Made by a program: the position numbers and the translations under genes. Under the pieces are notes generated by a model. That model made no database searches. It worked only from the letters and a program-made list of their open reading frames with translations, and had not been told where the DNA came from. From JBPRGH01 sp051418055 (GTDB lineage: Bacteria; Bacteroidota; Bacteroidia; Cytophagales; Cyclobacteriaceae), in NCBI GenBank assembly GCA_051418055.1, contig JBPRGH010000120.1, positions 62,001 through 126,000 of the forward strand: DNA of 64,000 nt, written 5' to 3'. Shown one piece after another: positions 16,896-26,461 of the stretch; position 1 is the first letter of the stretch; each line of letters starts with the position of its first letter.

Positions 16896-17747
16896 ATGTC
16901 TAAACCTAAAGAATTTCCCGAACAAGAGCAGAAAAGACATCCCGGCAGAGAGTATAAAATGGATCCTCAGCCTGAGGTAATCCGCAAAAACTATAAAGGC
17001 AGTGAAAAGCTTAAGAATAAAAAAGCCGTCATCACGGGTGGTGACAGTGGCATAGGCAGATCTGTTGCCGTGCACTTTGCCCGAGAAGGCGCTGATGTGG
17101 CTATTTTTTATAAAGAAGAGGATAAGGATGCCCGGGATACCAAGAAGATGGTGGAGGCTGAAGGAAAGCAATGCCTCATATTCCAGGTTGATGTAAAGAG
17201 CAAGGACAGCTGCGAGAACTGTATCAATGAGATCATGGAAGAATGGGACCAGATCGATATCCTGGTGAATAATGCAGCCATTCAGATTGCACAGGATGAT
17301 ATTATGGATATCTCTGAGGAACAACTGAGAGAAACATTTGATACAAATATTATTCCTATGTTTTTGGTAACGCAGTTTTGCCTGCCACACATGCCAAAGG
17401 GTAGCAGCATTATAAATACTACATCGATTACTTCCTTCCGGGGAAGCGCTCATTTACTGGATTATGCTTCTACAAAGGGAGCCATTACTGCTTACACCAG
17501 ATCACTTGCAAAAAATCTTGCGCCAAAAGGGATAAGGGTTAATTGTGTAGCTCCGGGACCTATTTGGACACCGTTAATTCCTTCATCATTTGATGAGGTA
17601 GCACAATTTGGCTCTAAAACTGAGCTTAACAGAGCCGGCCAACCTTCAGAGGTGGCTCCTGCTTATGTCCTTTTAGCCTCGGAAGATGGAAGTTATATTG
17701 TTGGTGAGACTATACATATTAATGGTGGAGAATTTGTTGGAGGGTGA
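16896..17747 (+). CDS. Short-chain dehydrogenase with N-terminal extension
   Basis: A 283-residue SDR. An N-terminal extension of about 40 residues (FPEQEQKRHPGREYKMDP) precedes the cofactor loop ITGGDSGIGRSVA. NNAA, the serine of STS-type NTTSITS, and Y-AST-K form the active site, and the end ETIHINGGEFVGG is typical. The extension with PG-x-E-x-x-M-x-P is characteristic of the YghA/YhdF/YhxC group, often linked to general stress in other bacteria. It diverges from the SDR on its left. Confidence 0.9.
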   Translation: MSKPKEFPEQEQKRHPGREYKMDPQPEVIRKNYKGSEKLKNKKAVITGGDSGIGRSVAVHFAREGADVAIFYKEEDKDARDTKKMVEAEGKQCLIFQVDVKSKDSCENCINEIMEEWDQIDILVNNAAIQIAQDDIMDISEEQLRETFDTNIIPMFLVTQFCLPHMPKGSSIINTTSITSFRGSAHLLDYASTKGAITAYTRSLAKNLAPKGIRVNCVAPGPIWTPLIPSSFDEVAQFGSKTELNRAGQPSEVAPAYVLLASEDGSYIVGETIHINGGEFVGG

Positions 17748-17807
17748 TATAAAAAAATTAAGAATGAAAAATTAAAATCTGAGATCTGGAACGCTAAGCC
17801 ACTATAA

Positions 17808-17882
17808 ACCGCAAAGGCGGAGAGTCGCAAAGGTTCTCGGAGAATTGCTTCGCGGTCCTCAGCGCCTTTCTGCCTCAGCGGT
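17808..17882. repeat. Intergenic inverted repeat between convergent genes
   Basis: ACCGCAAAGGCGGAGAG on the left and its imperfect inverse ending in AGCGGT on the right, with internal GCAAAGG and GCGCCTTT blocks. It resembles a class of intergenic repeats common in environmental bacteria. It fills most of the gap between two convergent genes and could fold and stop both transcripts. Confidence 0.5.
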
Positions 17883-17929
17883 AAAAGCTGATCAGCAGTT
17901 TGAATGAAAACCTTCTCATGTTTCAGATT

Positions 17930-19138
17930 TCAGATTTTTAAAGAAAAGGTATAATCTTCATTAAGTCTTAGTTCGGTATCAAATTTTTTGCTTTCCTTGT
18001 TAAGGGTTTCAAAAAGCCATTGAGCATCTTCATGGGAAGCATGGTTAAGTCTGAAATTCATTATCTGCATAGGGACCATTTTCATATCAACTATATTTCC
18101 TGTAGGTGGATCAATGATGGGGAAATACATTAACGTCAGGTCGTCACGAAATTGCTCATGGCCCTGTATACCTTCATAGTCATTGATAAAATCTCCGGCG
18201 CCATACATGATCAGCTTGTTTTTATAAACTTCCAGTCCCCTCGGATGATGGGATGAATGGCCATGGATAATATCCACATCTGCTTCATCTATGAGTTTAT
18301 GGGCAAATTCCCGCTGTTTTTGAGGGACCTGATAGCCCCAGTTGCTTCCCCAGTGAACTGAAAAGATAACAATATCACCTGTTTCCTTTACAGCATTGAC
18401 CTGTTCCTTAATATTTTCAATGGTTGATTCGCTGAGGTCCGGCAAAAAATTAACTCCTGATCTGTCGGAGGTTGCTGCCCACTCCCCAGGAACACCACTA
18501 CTTTCTGAGCCGTATGCCAAAATGATCACCCGCCCTTTTTTAGTGTTTAATACAGCAGGTTCTTTTGCTTCCTGAAGGTCCTCACCTGCCCCGGCAATAG
18601 TCACATTTGCCTCTTTTAATGTTTTTAAAGTCTCTTCCAGCCCCGAGCGGCTCCAGTCCAGCGTATGATTATTTGCCAGGGTTACAAAATCAATATTCGC
18701 TACCGTTAACACATCAATATTTTTAGGGTGCATGCGATACTGGATACCTTTTCCCGGCCACGGCTCTCCATTTTTTGTAACACTTGTTTCAAGATTAATG
18801 ATCTTAAGGGCAGGAGATTCTTTCTTCCAAACCTTTAAGGCATCACCCCAGATATATTTATAATTTACCGGCTGATTGATTGATCCGTATTTTTTTTCTG
18901 CCAGGCGCACATAATCCCGGGCATCTTTAACATAAGGTTCATAAATTCTTGGATTAACAGAATGAGGAAGTATCTGATCTATACCTCTCCCCGTCATTAC
19001 ATCGCCGGAGAGAAATATTCTTAACGTTTCGCTTGTATTTGGTCTATTCTTGTTCATCCGCTGATCATTTGTTTGTTGTCCGGAGCAATTGGTATAAAGA
19101 AAGAGACAAAGGATAATAACAAGATTTTTCCACAGCAT
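17930..19138 (-). CDS. CapA-like metallophosphoesterase lipoprotein
   Basis: About 402 residues from the ATG at 19138, which is preceded by AGGAG 7 nt upstream; the longer frame to 19213 lacks this and would bury the signal peptide. LVIILCLFLYTNC is a lipoprotein signal with the Cys as likely anchor. The mature part has the CapA/PgsA fold: SGDVMTGRGID, NLETSVT, LANNHTLDW, FSVHWGSNWG and IHGHSSHHPRG supply the metal ligands. CapA relatives take part in polyglutamate capsule anchoring, but many stand-alone copies have unknown substrates. No capsule synthesis genes lie nearby. Confidence 0.88.
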   Translation of the reverse strand: MLWKNLVIILCLFLYTNCSGQQTNDQRMNKNRPNTSETLRIFLSGDVMTGRGIDQILPHSVNPRIYEPYVKDARDYVRLAEKKYGSINQPVNYKYIWGDALKVWKKESPALKIINLETSVTKNGEPWPGKGIQYRMHPKNIDVLTVANIDFVTLANNHTLDWSRSGLEETLKTLKEANVTIAGAGEDLQEAKEPAVLNTKKGRVIILAYGSESSGVPGEWAATSDRSGVNFLPDLSESTIENIKEQVNAVKETGDIVIFSVHWGSNWGYQVPQKQREFAHKLIDEADVDIIHGHSSHHPRGLEVYKNKLIMYGAGDFINDYEGIQGHEQFRDDLTLMYFPIIDPPTGNIVDMKMVPMQIMNFRLNHASHEDAQWLFETLNKESKKFDTELRLNEDYTFSLKI

Positions 19139-19324
19139 GACTATCTCCTTTTTTCGGTTTACTAATAACAACTGCCTGTGATTAAAAAAGTTGTTGTCCA
19201 ATAAAATCAGCAAGAATTATCCACTCTATTACCAAAAATTTGATCAATCCAATCTATATTATTCTTTTATGAGATAGAAAAAAAGCATAAATTAATGAAA
19301 CTTATAGATCCTCTTCTTTAGCAA

Positions 19325-22030
19325 ATGGAAACAAGTTCTGATACAAAAAGAGAAAAACAACGGGTTCAAGCCCTCAGGCGATACCATATCCTTGATACGC
19401 AGGAAGAGCAGGATTTTGATGATATTGTGGATCTCGCAGCCCAGATCTGTGAAACTCCAATGGCTTTACTCACTTTACTGGATTCTGATCGGCAATGGTT
19501 TAAAGCTAAAAAAGGAATTGATATAAAAGAATCACCAAGAGAAATAGCATTTTGTGCTCATACCCTTCACCATGGTGATATAATGATCGTAAATGACACG
19601 ACTAAAGACGAGAGATTCTTTAACAACCCCTTTGTTACAAATCCCCCGTATGTACAGTTTTATGCCGGAATGCCTTTAATTACGCAGGATGGTTTTCCTA
19701 TAGGTGCGTTATCGGTATTGGATGATAAACCACGTTCGCTGACTGATGACCAAATTAACAGCTTACGCGTACTCAGTAAGCAGGTAGTAAAGCTTTTAAA
19801 TCTCCGTTATAACTTAATAAAACTTGAAGAGTCAAATCAGAAAATTTCATATCTGGCAAATATTGTAGAACATACAGGTGATGCCATTATTTCTATTGAT
19901 TATAAATTAAAAATAAGGAGCTGGAATAAAGGTGCCATAACATTATTTGGCTTTTCTTCCAAAGAAGCCATTGGGAAAAAAGCAGATAAAATTATTAAGG
20001 GGCTGGAAAAGCTTTTGGAATGTAAAGAAATCGTAAGGACAGAGAGAACTCTTTTAGACAAAAAAAATATAAAAGTACATGTGCTGATATCTATTACTCC
20101 TCTTAAAAATGATGTTGATGATTGTACTGGTTATGTACTACAGTTTAGAGATATTACAGAACGAAAACATCTGGAAAATGAGCTTTATCAAACTAACAAC
20201 GAACTTCAGCAGCGTGTAGAAGAAAAAACTTCTGAGATTAGGCAAATAATTGAGCGTGTAAGTGATGCTTTTATTGCCCTGGATAATAACATGATCTGTA
20301 CCTACGCCAATACCAAGGCTAAAGGACTTGTAAAAGATAATGTAGAAGAGCTTGTTGGTAGCAAGATCTGGAACAAATTCTCTGATGCTGTAGGTCAGAA
20401 ATTAAAGCATTCTTCAAAGAATGCTATGAATATTCAAAAATTTCAATACCTGGAGATCCTGGATACCGATAATAACAGGTGGTATGAAAGCCATATCTAT
20501 CCATCTTCAACAGGTCTATCGGTTTATTTTTATGATATAACTGAGCGAAAAGAGGCTGAAGAATCTGTACGGCAGGCAAAGGAGCGCTATCGCTCGATTT
20601 TTGAAAATGCACTTGTAGGAATTTACCAAAGTACGGTCGAGGGGAGGTTTATAACATTAAATTCTGCGATGGCTAATATCTTCGGATTTGAGTCTACCAA
20701 AGAGATGAGCACCAGCATTACAAATATAAGAAGAGACCTATTTGCTGATGCTGATGACCGGGACCGCCTGAAGGTTTTACTTCAGAAACATGGTTCGGTC
20801 ACTAATTTCGAAGCCAAGATGTTCAAGAGAAATAAAGAGATTATATGGGTTCAGGCTCAGATCAGAGCTATTAAAAGTAAAAGTGGAGAATTACTCTATT
20901 TTGAAGGAATATTAAAGGAAATAACCGAACGTAAAAAAGCGGAAAACCAGATCCTAAAGGAAAAGGAATTTTCAGAGGCCATTATCAACAGCCTTCCCGG
21001 CATTTTTTATCTTTTTGATGTTAATGGCAGATTTTTACGATGGAATAAAAATTTCGAACATATAACAGGATATAATGCTCAGGAGATAAGGAAGATGCAT
21101 CCCCTGGACTTTTTTGATACCGATGACCAGCCTCTTATCCAACGTAATATAAACGATGTATTCCTAAAAGGCTCATCAGAGGTTGAGGCAAATTTATTGA
21201 CGAAAGATCAACAGAAGATCCCTTTTTACTTTAATGGCTGGGAAGCTTTTTTTGAAAATCAACCATGCCTCATAGGAATGGCAATTGATATTGTTGAGCA
21301 AAAGCAGTCTGAGAAAAAACTTAAAGTTCAGTTTCAGGAGCTTCAGAAAAGAAATCATGAGCTCGATCAGTTTGTCTACAGTGTTTCGCACGACCTCCGT
21401 GCACCCCTGGCATCTGTCTTAGGCCTTATAAACATCGCTTCCCTTGAAAATCCTCCTGAGTATATGAAAAATTACCTGGAGATGATAAAAGGAAGGATTA
21501 ACCGGTTGGATATGTTCATAAAAGATATTTTGGATTACTCAAGAAATACCCGGCTGGAGGTTACTAAAGAGCGGGTTGATTTTCAAAAGCTCCTTAATGA
21601 TATCGAGGAACATGTAAAGCTTATAAATGAAAAGCAAAACCTGGATATAAAATTTTCAATCCGTGAAGAGCAACCCTTTTATTCCGATAAAACGCGAATA
21701 GCTATGATATTAAACAACCTGTATGTCAATGCTATTAAATATCAGGATGTAAGTAAGACACAACCCTACCTGAATATCAATATTACTGTTGTGGCTGAAA
21801 AAGCAGAAATAGAATTTAAAGATAACGGTATTGGGATACCTAAAAATCAATTAGAAAAGATATTTAATATGTTTTACAGAGCATCCACTATTTCACAGGG
21901 ATCGGGGCTTGGGCTTTATATAACCAAAGAAGCCGTCAATAAGTTAAATGGCCAAATTGAAGTTGAATCAGCACCTGGTGAGTATACTAACTTTTATATT
22001 GAGCTGCCAAATTTAATGCCGAAAGATTAG
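19325..22030 (+). CDS. GAF/multi-PAS sensor histidine kinase
   Basis: A 901-residue cytoplasmic kinase without membrane segments. An N-terminal GAF domain (about residues 25-160, with REIAFCAHTL) is followed by four PAS regions (about 175-285, 305-410, 420-540 and 550-660), linked by the repeated ITERK-type junctions. H689 in VSH-DLRAPLASVLGLI is the phosphoacceptor. The ATPase domain ends with GSGLGLYITKEAV. The short helix before HisKA and the H-box resemble phytochrome-type kinases. There is no receiver domain and no adjacent response regulator. The ligand is unknown. Confidence 0.93.
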   Translation: METSSDTKREKQRVQALRRYHILDTQEEQDFDDIVDLAAQICETPMALLTLLDSDRQWFKAKKGIDIKESPREIAFCAHTLHHGDIMIVNDTTKDERFFNNPFVTNPPYVQFYAGMPLITQDGFPIGALSVLDDKPRSLTDDQINSLRVLSKQVVKLLNLRYNLIKLEESNQKISYLANIVEHTGDAIISIDYKLKIRSWNKGAITLFGFSSKEAIGKKADKIIKGLEKLLECKEIVRTERTLLDKKNIKVHVLISITPLKNDVDDCTGYVLQFRDITERKHLENELYQTNNELQQRVEEKTSEIRQIIERVSDAFIALDNNMICTYANTKAKGLVKDNVEELVGSKIWNKFSDAVGQKLKHSSKNAMNIQKFQYLEILDTDNNRWYESHIYPSSTGLSVYFYDITERKEAEESVRQAKERYRSIFENALVGIYQSTVEGRFITLNSAMANIFGFESTKEMSTSITNIRRDLFADADDRDRLKVLLQKHGSVTNFEAKMFKRNKEIIWVQAQIRAIKSKSGELLYFEGILKEITERKKAENQILKEKEFSEAIINSLPGIFYLFDVNGRFLRWNKNFEHITGYNAQEIRKMHPLDFFDTDDQPLIQRNINDVFLKGSSEVEANLLTKDQQKIPFYFNGWEAFFENQPCLIGMAIDIVEQKQSEKKLKVQFQELQKRNHELDQFVYSVSHDLRAPLASVLGLINIASLENPPEYMKNYLEMIKGRINRLDMFIKDILDYSRNTRLEVTKERVDFQKLLNDIEEHVKLINEKQNLDIKFSIREEQPFYSDKTRIAMILNNLYVNAIKYQDVSKTQPYLNINITVVAEKAEIEFKDNGIGIPKNQLEKIFNMFYRASTISQGSGLGLYITKEAVNKLNGQIEVESAPGEYTNFYIELPNLMPKD

Positions 22031-22046
22031 ATATATTCGTTCACTT

Positions 22047-23042
22047 TTATAATATATCTTTATCAGCAGGGTAGGTTAATCCAATTTTTTTTCTGATCCT
22101 ATCTAAGGTATAAATAAGATCTAAGCTCATCTTGAGTGGCATTTTTTTATTTTCCATATCCTTATTAAGCAAATTTTCCATCACCTCCACAATTTCATGA
22201 TAATAACCAAAGCCTCTTTGTGGAACATCTATTATTTCAGTAGTACTATTATTTTTTATTATAGATATCTTTTCCGTATGATGGAATCTCCTGTGCATTT
22301 TTATGGCACCTTTTTCTCCATATATAACGGCTTCAACAGGCGTATTTGCCAGTAAGGTGGCTTCTAATATAGCTTTTTTACCATTTTCGTAATCAAATAA
22401 AATTGCACATAAATCATCGACATCAGAAGGGGTAAATTTTGCAACGGCTTTAATTTTTGATGGTATTCCCATTAACAACAAACTGATAAAAACCGGATAA
22501 ATCCCAACATCCATTAATGCACCCCCTCCTAATTCTCTGTTATACAACCTTTTTTCAGGATCCATATCTCCTAAAAAACCGAAATCTGCCTTTACATATT
22601 CTATTTTCCCTATAATCTCAGAATTAAGCAATTCAAGGGCTTTTTCTGTACCCGGAATAAAGCGACTCCAGAGAGCTTCCATCAGGAATAAACTTCTCGA
22701 TCTTGCTTCATTGACCATAGTTTGTACCTGCCAGTGATTCATTCCCATAGGTTTTTCACACAATACTGCTTTACCGGCTTTAAGACAAAGTATTGTATTT
22801 GCAAAATGAAAAGTATGAGGTGTTGCTATATAAACAATATCAATCTCAGGATCATTGGCCAATTCCTCATAACTATTGTAGTACCTGGTAGAATTATATT
22901 TTTTAGCAAAAGCTTTGGCTCTTTCTATACTTGTAGAAGCCACAGCATATAAAACTGCATTTTCAACCAGTAAAAGATCATGAGCAAATTTATTGGCTAT
23001 TTTACCTAAACCAATGATTCCCCATTTAATGCTTCTCGACAT
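22047..23042 (-). CDS. Gfo/Idh/MocA family oxidoreductase
   Basis: A 331-residue NAD(P)-dependent dehydrogenase with G11-L-G-K-I-A16 at the cofactor site, the canonical E96-K97-P98 motif and DVGIYPVFI in the second domain. The closest general match is the dihydrodiol/glucose-fructose dehydrogenase type. It converges with the histidine kinase, ending 16 nt from it. A GH130-like lipoprotein gene lies 33 nt upstream in the same direction, so both may serve carbohydrate metabolism. Confidence 0.9.
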   Translation of the reverse strand: MSRSIKWGIIGLGKIANKFAHDLLLVENAVLYAVASTSIERAKAFAKKYNSTRYYNSYEELANDPEIDIVYIATPHTFHFANTILCLKAGKAVLCEKPMGMNHWQVQTMVNEARSRSLFLMEALWSRFIPGTEKALELLNSEIIGKIEYVKADFGFLGDMDPEKRLYNRELGGGALMDVGIYPVFISLLLMGIPSKIKAVAKFTPSDVDDLCAILFDYENGKKAILEATLLANTPVEAVIYGEKGAIKMHRRFHHTEKISIIKNNSTTEIIDVPQRGFGYYHEIVEVMENLLNKDMENKKMPLKMSLDLIYTLDRIRKKIGLTYPADKDIL

Positions 23043-23075
23043 AAAATAGAATATTTGATAATAATGTATAATATT

Positions 23076-24224
23076 TTATTCACTGACTGCTACAGCAATT
23101 TTAGAATCTGCAGTACCATAGTAGAGGAACCATTTATTACGGAAATACACAAGACCCTCCACAAAACAAACCTCATTTACTTCACCCACCTTTTCATATT
23201 CTTTATCGGGATAAATAAAATAAGATTCAGTACGATCGAGTAACATATATGGTTTATCCTTATCAAAGAGGGCCTGACCTGCAGCATAGGTAAATTTCGG
23301 TAATTTAGGATCATTATAATTAGCTGCATTACTGGCATTATAGATCAATAGAATTCCTTCATCCTTATATAGTGCATAAGGCCCCGGCTCCACTAATCTA
23401 CTATCAAAATAACCCGGTCGGGGGCTAAGAACTTTGATCATTTTTTTCGATTCTGCACTCTCAGCTACCTGCCAGTTTATAAGATCAGAGGAGGTTGCTA
23501 TAAAAAGATCGGTATCACCAAAATACATCCAGTATTTGTTATTTATCGGTTTGGCTATAATTTTATTACCCTGTCTTTCACTTACAATTGCTCCCGCTTT
23601 TGACCAAAGATCTTTATATTTATCCTCATTGATCACCAGTCCATGTTTAGTCCAATTAATAAGATCCTTTGAGGAAGCCAGGCTTAGGCGGGCAGTTTTA
23701 CCATCATATGCCGTATATGTCATAATATAGCGGCCATCATTGGTTTCAACAATACGCGGATCCTCGACGCCATCAAAATAGCATGAAGTACAATTCTCAG
23801 TATCAGCTGTATTATTCGGGTTCTTTCGATAATTCCACTCATAGATCTTCATTTTATCGAGATCCGGATAAATTACAGGTGAAGGCTGTTTAACAAAATG
23901 TATCCCATCATTGCTTATAGCCATACCAATACGTGATGTTCCGGTAGAATCCTGAGCTCTATATAATAAATATATTTTATTATCCTTTACCACAGCGGTT
24001 GGGTTAAGCACATTCCTCTCCTCCCATTTAATAGTTCTTTGCGTAATAGGATCAGCAAAAGTAAGATTAGATGAAGGTTGTAATATAGGATTTAAACTAT
24101 CTACTTTTATAAATTCCTGAAAAGCCCAGGCGTTTGTTTGCTGCAGTGTCTCATTCTCAAATTGATGCTTCTGAATACACCCAATGGTAATTATCAATAA
24201 TACCAGGACAAGAGCTCTTTTCAT
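23076..24224 (-). CDS. GH130-like glycosidase/phosphorylase lipoprotein
   Basis: A 382-residue protein with a lipoprotein signal (LVLLIITIGC, Cys16). The body is a five-bladed beta-propeller of the GH130/GH43 superfamily: LNPTAVVKDNKIYLLYRAQ, RIGMAISNDGIHF and FDGVEDPRIV are the characteristic blades of mannosyl phosphorylases and mannosidases. DPRIV with its Asp is the expected catalytic-site region. Export and the Cys anchor suggest hydrolysis of mannosides at the cell surface or in the periplasm rather than cytoplasmic phosphorolysis. The first gene of a likely two-gene unit with the oxidoreductase downstream. Confidence 0.82.
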   Translation of the reverse strand: MKRALVLVLLIITIGCIQKHQFENETLQQTNAWAFQEFIKVDSLNPILQPSSNLTFADPITQRTIKWEERNVLNPTAVVKDNKIYLLYRAQDSTGTSRIGMAISNDGIHFVKQPSPVIYPDLDKMKIYEWNYRKNPNNTADTENCTSCYFDGVEDPRIVETNDGRYIMTYTAYDGKTARLSLASSKDLINWTKHGLVINEDKYKDLWSKAGAIVSERQGNKIIAKPINNKYWMYFGDTDLFIATSSDLINWQVAESAESKKMIKVLSPRPGYFDSRLVEPGPYALYKDEGILLIYNASNAANYNDPKLPKFTYAAGQALFDKDKPYMLLDRTESYFIYPDKEYEKVGEVNEVCFVEGLVYFRNKWFLYYGTADSKIAVAVSE

Positions 24225-24321
24225 TTGACTAGGTTTAAACGCAATTAAATAAAATTAATTGAATTTATCCCTATTATCAATCTTACTGCAACAGTTATAA
24301 TAGCTTAAAGAAAATTCACCT

Positions 24322-25188
24322 TCATTGTGAGCTGATCTCCTCCAGCTCCTGAAGGTCCTTTTTAGCAAGATCAATGGCGGCAGCCTCAACATTTTCTTCA
24401 AGATGCTCTACCTTTGAGGTACCGGGTATGAGCAGTATGTTAGGTGAATGATGAAGGAGCCAGCTTAAGGCAATCTGCTGACCAGTGGCATTATGTCTTC
24501 GTCCAATCTCCTCGAGCTTTCCCTCAATTTGAAGGTTACCTGCATTAATAGGGTTCCATGGAATAAAAGCAATATCATTTTGATTACAATATTCCAGCTC
24601 TTTCTCCCAGTCACGATAGTCAATGCTGTATTTATTCTGAACAGATACGACATTCACATACTCCTGTGCTCTTTTAATCTGATCAACACTGACCTCTGAG
24701 AGACCTATATGCTTTACCAGGCCTTCGTTTTGTATTCTTTGTAGGAACTTAAACTGCTTTTCAAATGGCACATCCTCATCTATCCGGTGCAGCTGATATA
24801 ATTTTATCTGATTAAGCTTCAGTCGCTTTAGACTGCCTTCCAGCGCTTCCTGCAGGCGGTCAGGAACACAGTTGACATGCCACTCTCCTGGGCCGGTACG
24901 TTCAAAGCCTCCTTTTGTCGCAATAATCAAATCGTCAGGATATGGATGCAGCGCCTCAGCAATTAATTCTTCTGAGACATCAGGGCCATAGCTGTCAGCT
25001 GTATCAATAAAGTTAATACCCAGCTCAACAGTCCTTTTTAATACACGGATTGCCTCCTCTTTATCTTCAGGCGGGCCCCATATCCCTTCTCCGGTAATGC
25101 GCATGGCGCCGTAGCCCATCCGGTTAACGGTAAGGTCACCTCCTATTGCAAATGTCTGTGAAATTGATGTATTAGTATTAGTTGCCAT
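24322..25188 (-). CDS. Aldo/keto reductase
   Basis: A 288-residue NADPH-dependent TIM-barrel reductase. INFIDTADSYG carries the catalytic Asp and Tyr, IIATKGGF the lysine, and LYQLHRIDE the histidine; LIPGTSKVEH is the NADPH phosphate-binding loop. The family reduces aldehydes and ketones. It stands alone, with about 100 bp on either side, and its physiological substrate is unknown. Confidence 0.92.
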   Translation of the reverse strand: MATNTNTSISQTFAIGGDLTVNRMGYGAMRITGEGIWGPPEDKEEAIRVLKRTVELGINFIDTADSYGPDVSEELIAEALHPYPDDLIIATKGGFERTGPGEWHVNCVPDRLQEALEGSLKRLKLNQIKLYQLHRIDEDVPFEKQFKFLQRIQNEGLVKHIGLSEVSVDQIKRAQEYVNVVSVQNKYSIDYRDWEKELEYCNQNDIAFIPWNPINAGNLQIEGKLEEIGRRHNATGQQIALSWLLHHSPNILLIPGTSKVEHLEENVEAAAIDLAKKDLQELEEISSQ

Positions 25189-25283
25189 TCTAGTTCTTCA
25201 GTTTTAGCCAATTATATGTGACAAAAGAACAGAAAAGCCAGCACTATGGTTATAGATCCTCAGCTGCTTTTTATTACATCAAC

Positions 25284-26264
25284 CTAAACCTCTTTTCCAA
25301 TTAAGTAAAGTGTATATAAAATAAAAACTACTAATAGAACTGCGGCTTCCCATCTATCCAGCTTTTTCTTTTTGCCAGAGAACATTGCAACAAAGAGAAA
25401 TAAGGTACCTCCCATTAGCAAGTATAGATCCAGGTTAAAGGCAGTATTATACTCAATTGGATGTATTAAGGAGCTTACAGACAGGATCAAAAAGATGTTA
25501 AAAATATTAGAGCCAATGACATTCCCGATGGCAATATCGCTGTTCTTCTTAATGGCGGCAACCACAGAGGTTACCAGTTCAGGAAGAGAAGTCCCTGCGG
25601 CTATAATGGTTAGCCCAATTATTTTCTGACTTACTCCCAGGTCGGTTGCAATTAAAATAGCATTATCAACAACTAATTTACCGCCTCCGACAAGGCCTGC
25701 CAAACCTATTATTATAAGGCCCCAGATCTTTAAATTTGATCTGCTCTTAATAGGAGCATCGTCCTTTATTTGAACCGAACTATTGACACCCGGTACTTCA
25801 TTTTGCATCTGTCTGTAAACATAATACAGGAATAACCCGAACATTATTAACAGGAGAATTCCATCAAGGCGTGATAGTATGGCAACATCTTGCCATAAAA
25901 AAGAATTTGCAAATATTAGAAGAAGAAAAGCAGCAACAAGTGAAATAGGTATTTCCTTCCATACGGTACTTGATTGAACCGAAATGGGCATTATTAATCC
26001 TACTATGCCAAGAATTATAAATAAATTAAAATTATTGCTTCCAATTATATTTCCAAAAACTATATCAGCATGACCTTCAAAAGAGGCAATTGAATTCACT
26101 ACAAGTTCAGGAGCAGATGTCCCAAAAGCAACTATAGTTAGACCAATTGCAAGATCTGAGACATTATATTTTTTAGCCAGAGCAGTTGCCCCATCCACCA
26201 TCCATTCAGCGCCTTTTATTAAAAGGATAAAGCCAACAATTATTAATATAATAGAAATTACCAT
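25284..26264 (-). CDS. Calcium/sodium antiporter (CaCA family)
   Basis: A 326-residue polytopic exchanger with the two inverted alpha-repeats that form the ion path: GTSAPELVVNSIAS...GNIIGSNNFN and GTSLPELVTSVVAA...GNVIGSNIFN. Around ten hydrophobic segments are visible, with a hydrophilic loop in the middle (about residues 155-175). This matches the YrbG-type bacterial exchangers, which move Ca2+ against Na+ or H+. It stands alone, with no obvious regulatory site. Confidence 0.92.
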   Translation of the reverse strand: MVISIILIIVGFILLIKGAEWMVDGATALAKKYNVSDLAIGLTIVAFGTSAPELVVNSIASFEGHADIVFGNIIGSNNFNLFIILGIVGLIMPISVQSSTVWKEIPISLVAAFLLLIFANSFLWQDVAILSRLDGILLLIMFGLFLYYVYRQMQNEVPGVNSSVQIKDDAPIKSRSNLKIWGLIIIGLAGLVGGGKLVVDNAILIATDLGVSQKIIGLTIIAAGTSLPELVTSVVAAIKKNSDIAIGNVIGSNIFNIFLILSVSSLIHPIEYNTAFNLDLYLLMGGTLFLFVAMFSGKKKKLDRWEAAVLLVVFILYTLYLIGKEV

Positions 26265-26461
26265 TTGATAAATTAGTACTCCTTAAGAGATTCAAAAAAT
26301 TGAGTAATACAAAAAATTAAACATTGGCATTTCAGTGATAAAAAGCACCTAATATTTATACAAAGATATCCTCCCGCATGAAATATCCTAATAATCTGAA
26401 GTTTATGGAAGAGAGATTTTTTAAAGTTGACACCAGTATGCCTGGACATTCATAGGCCTGT

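Noticed and set aside
17930..19213. Capsule (polyglutamate) locus around the CapA-like gene
   Set aside because: No CapB, CapC or similar genes are nearby; the CapA-like lipoprotein stands alone.
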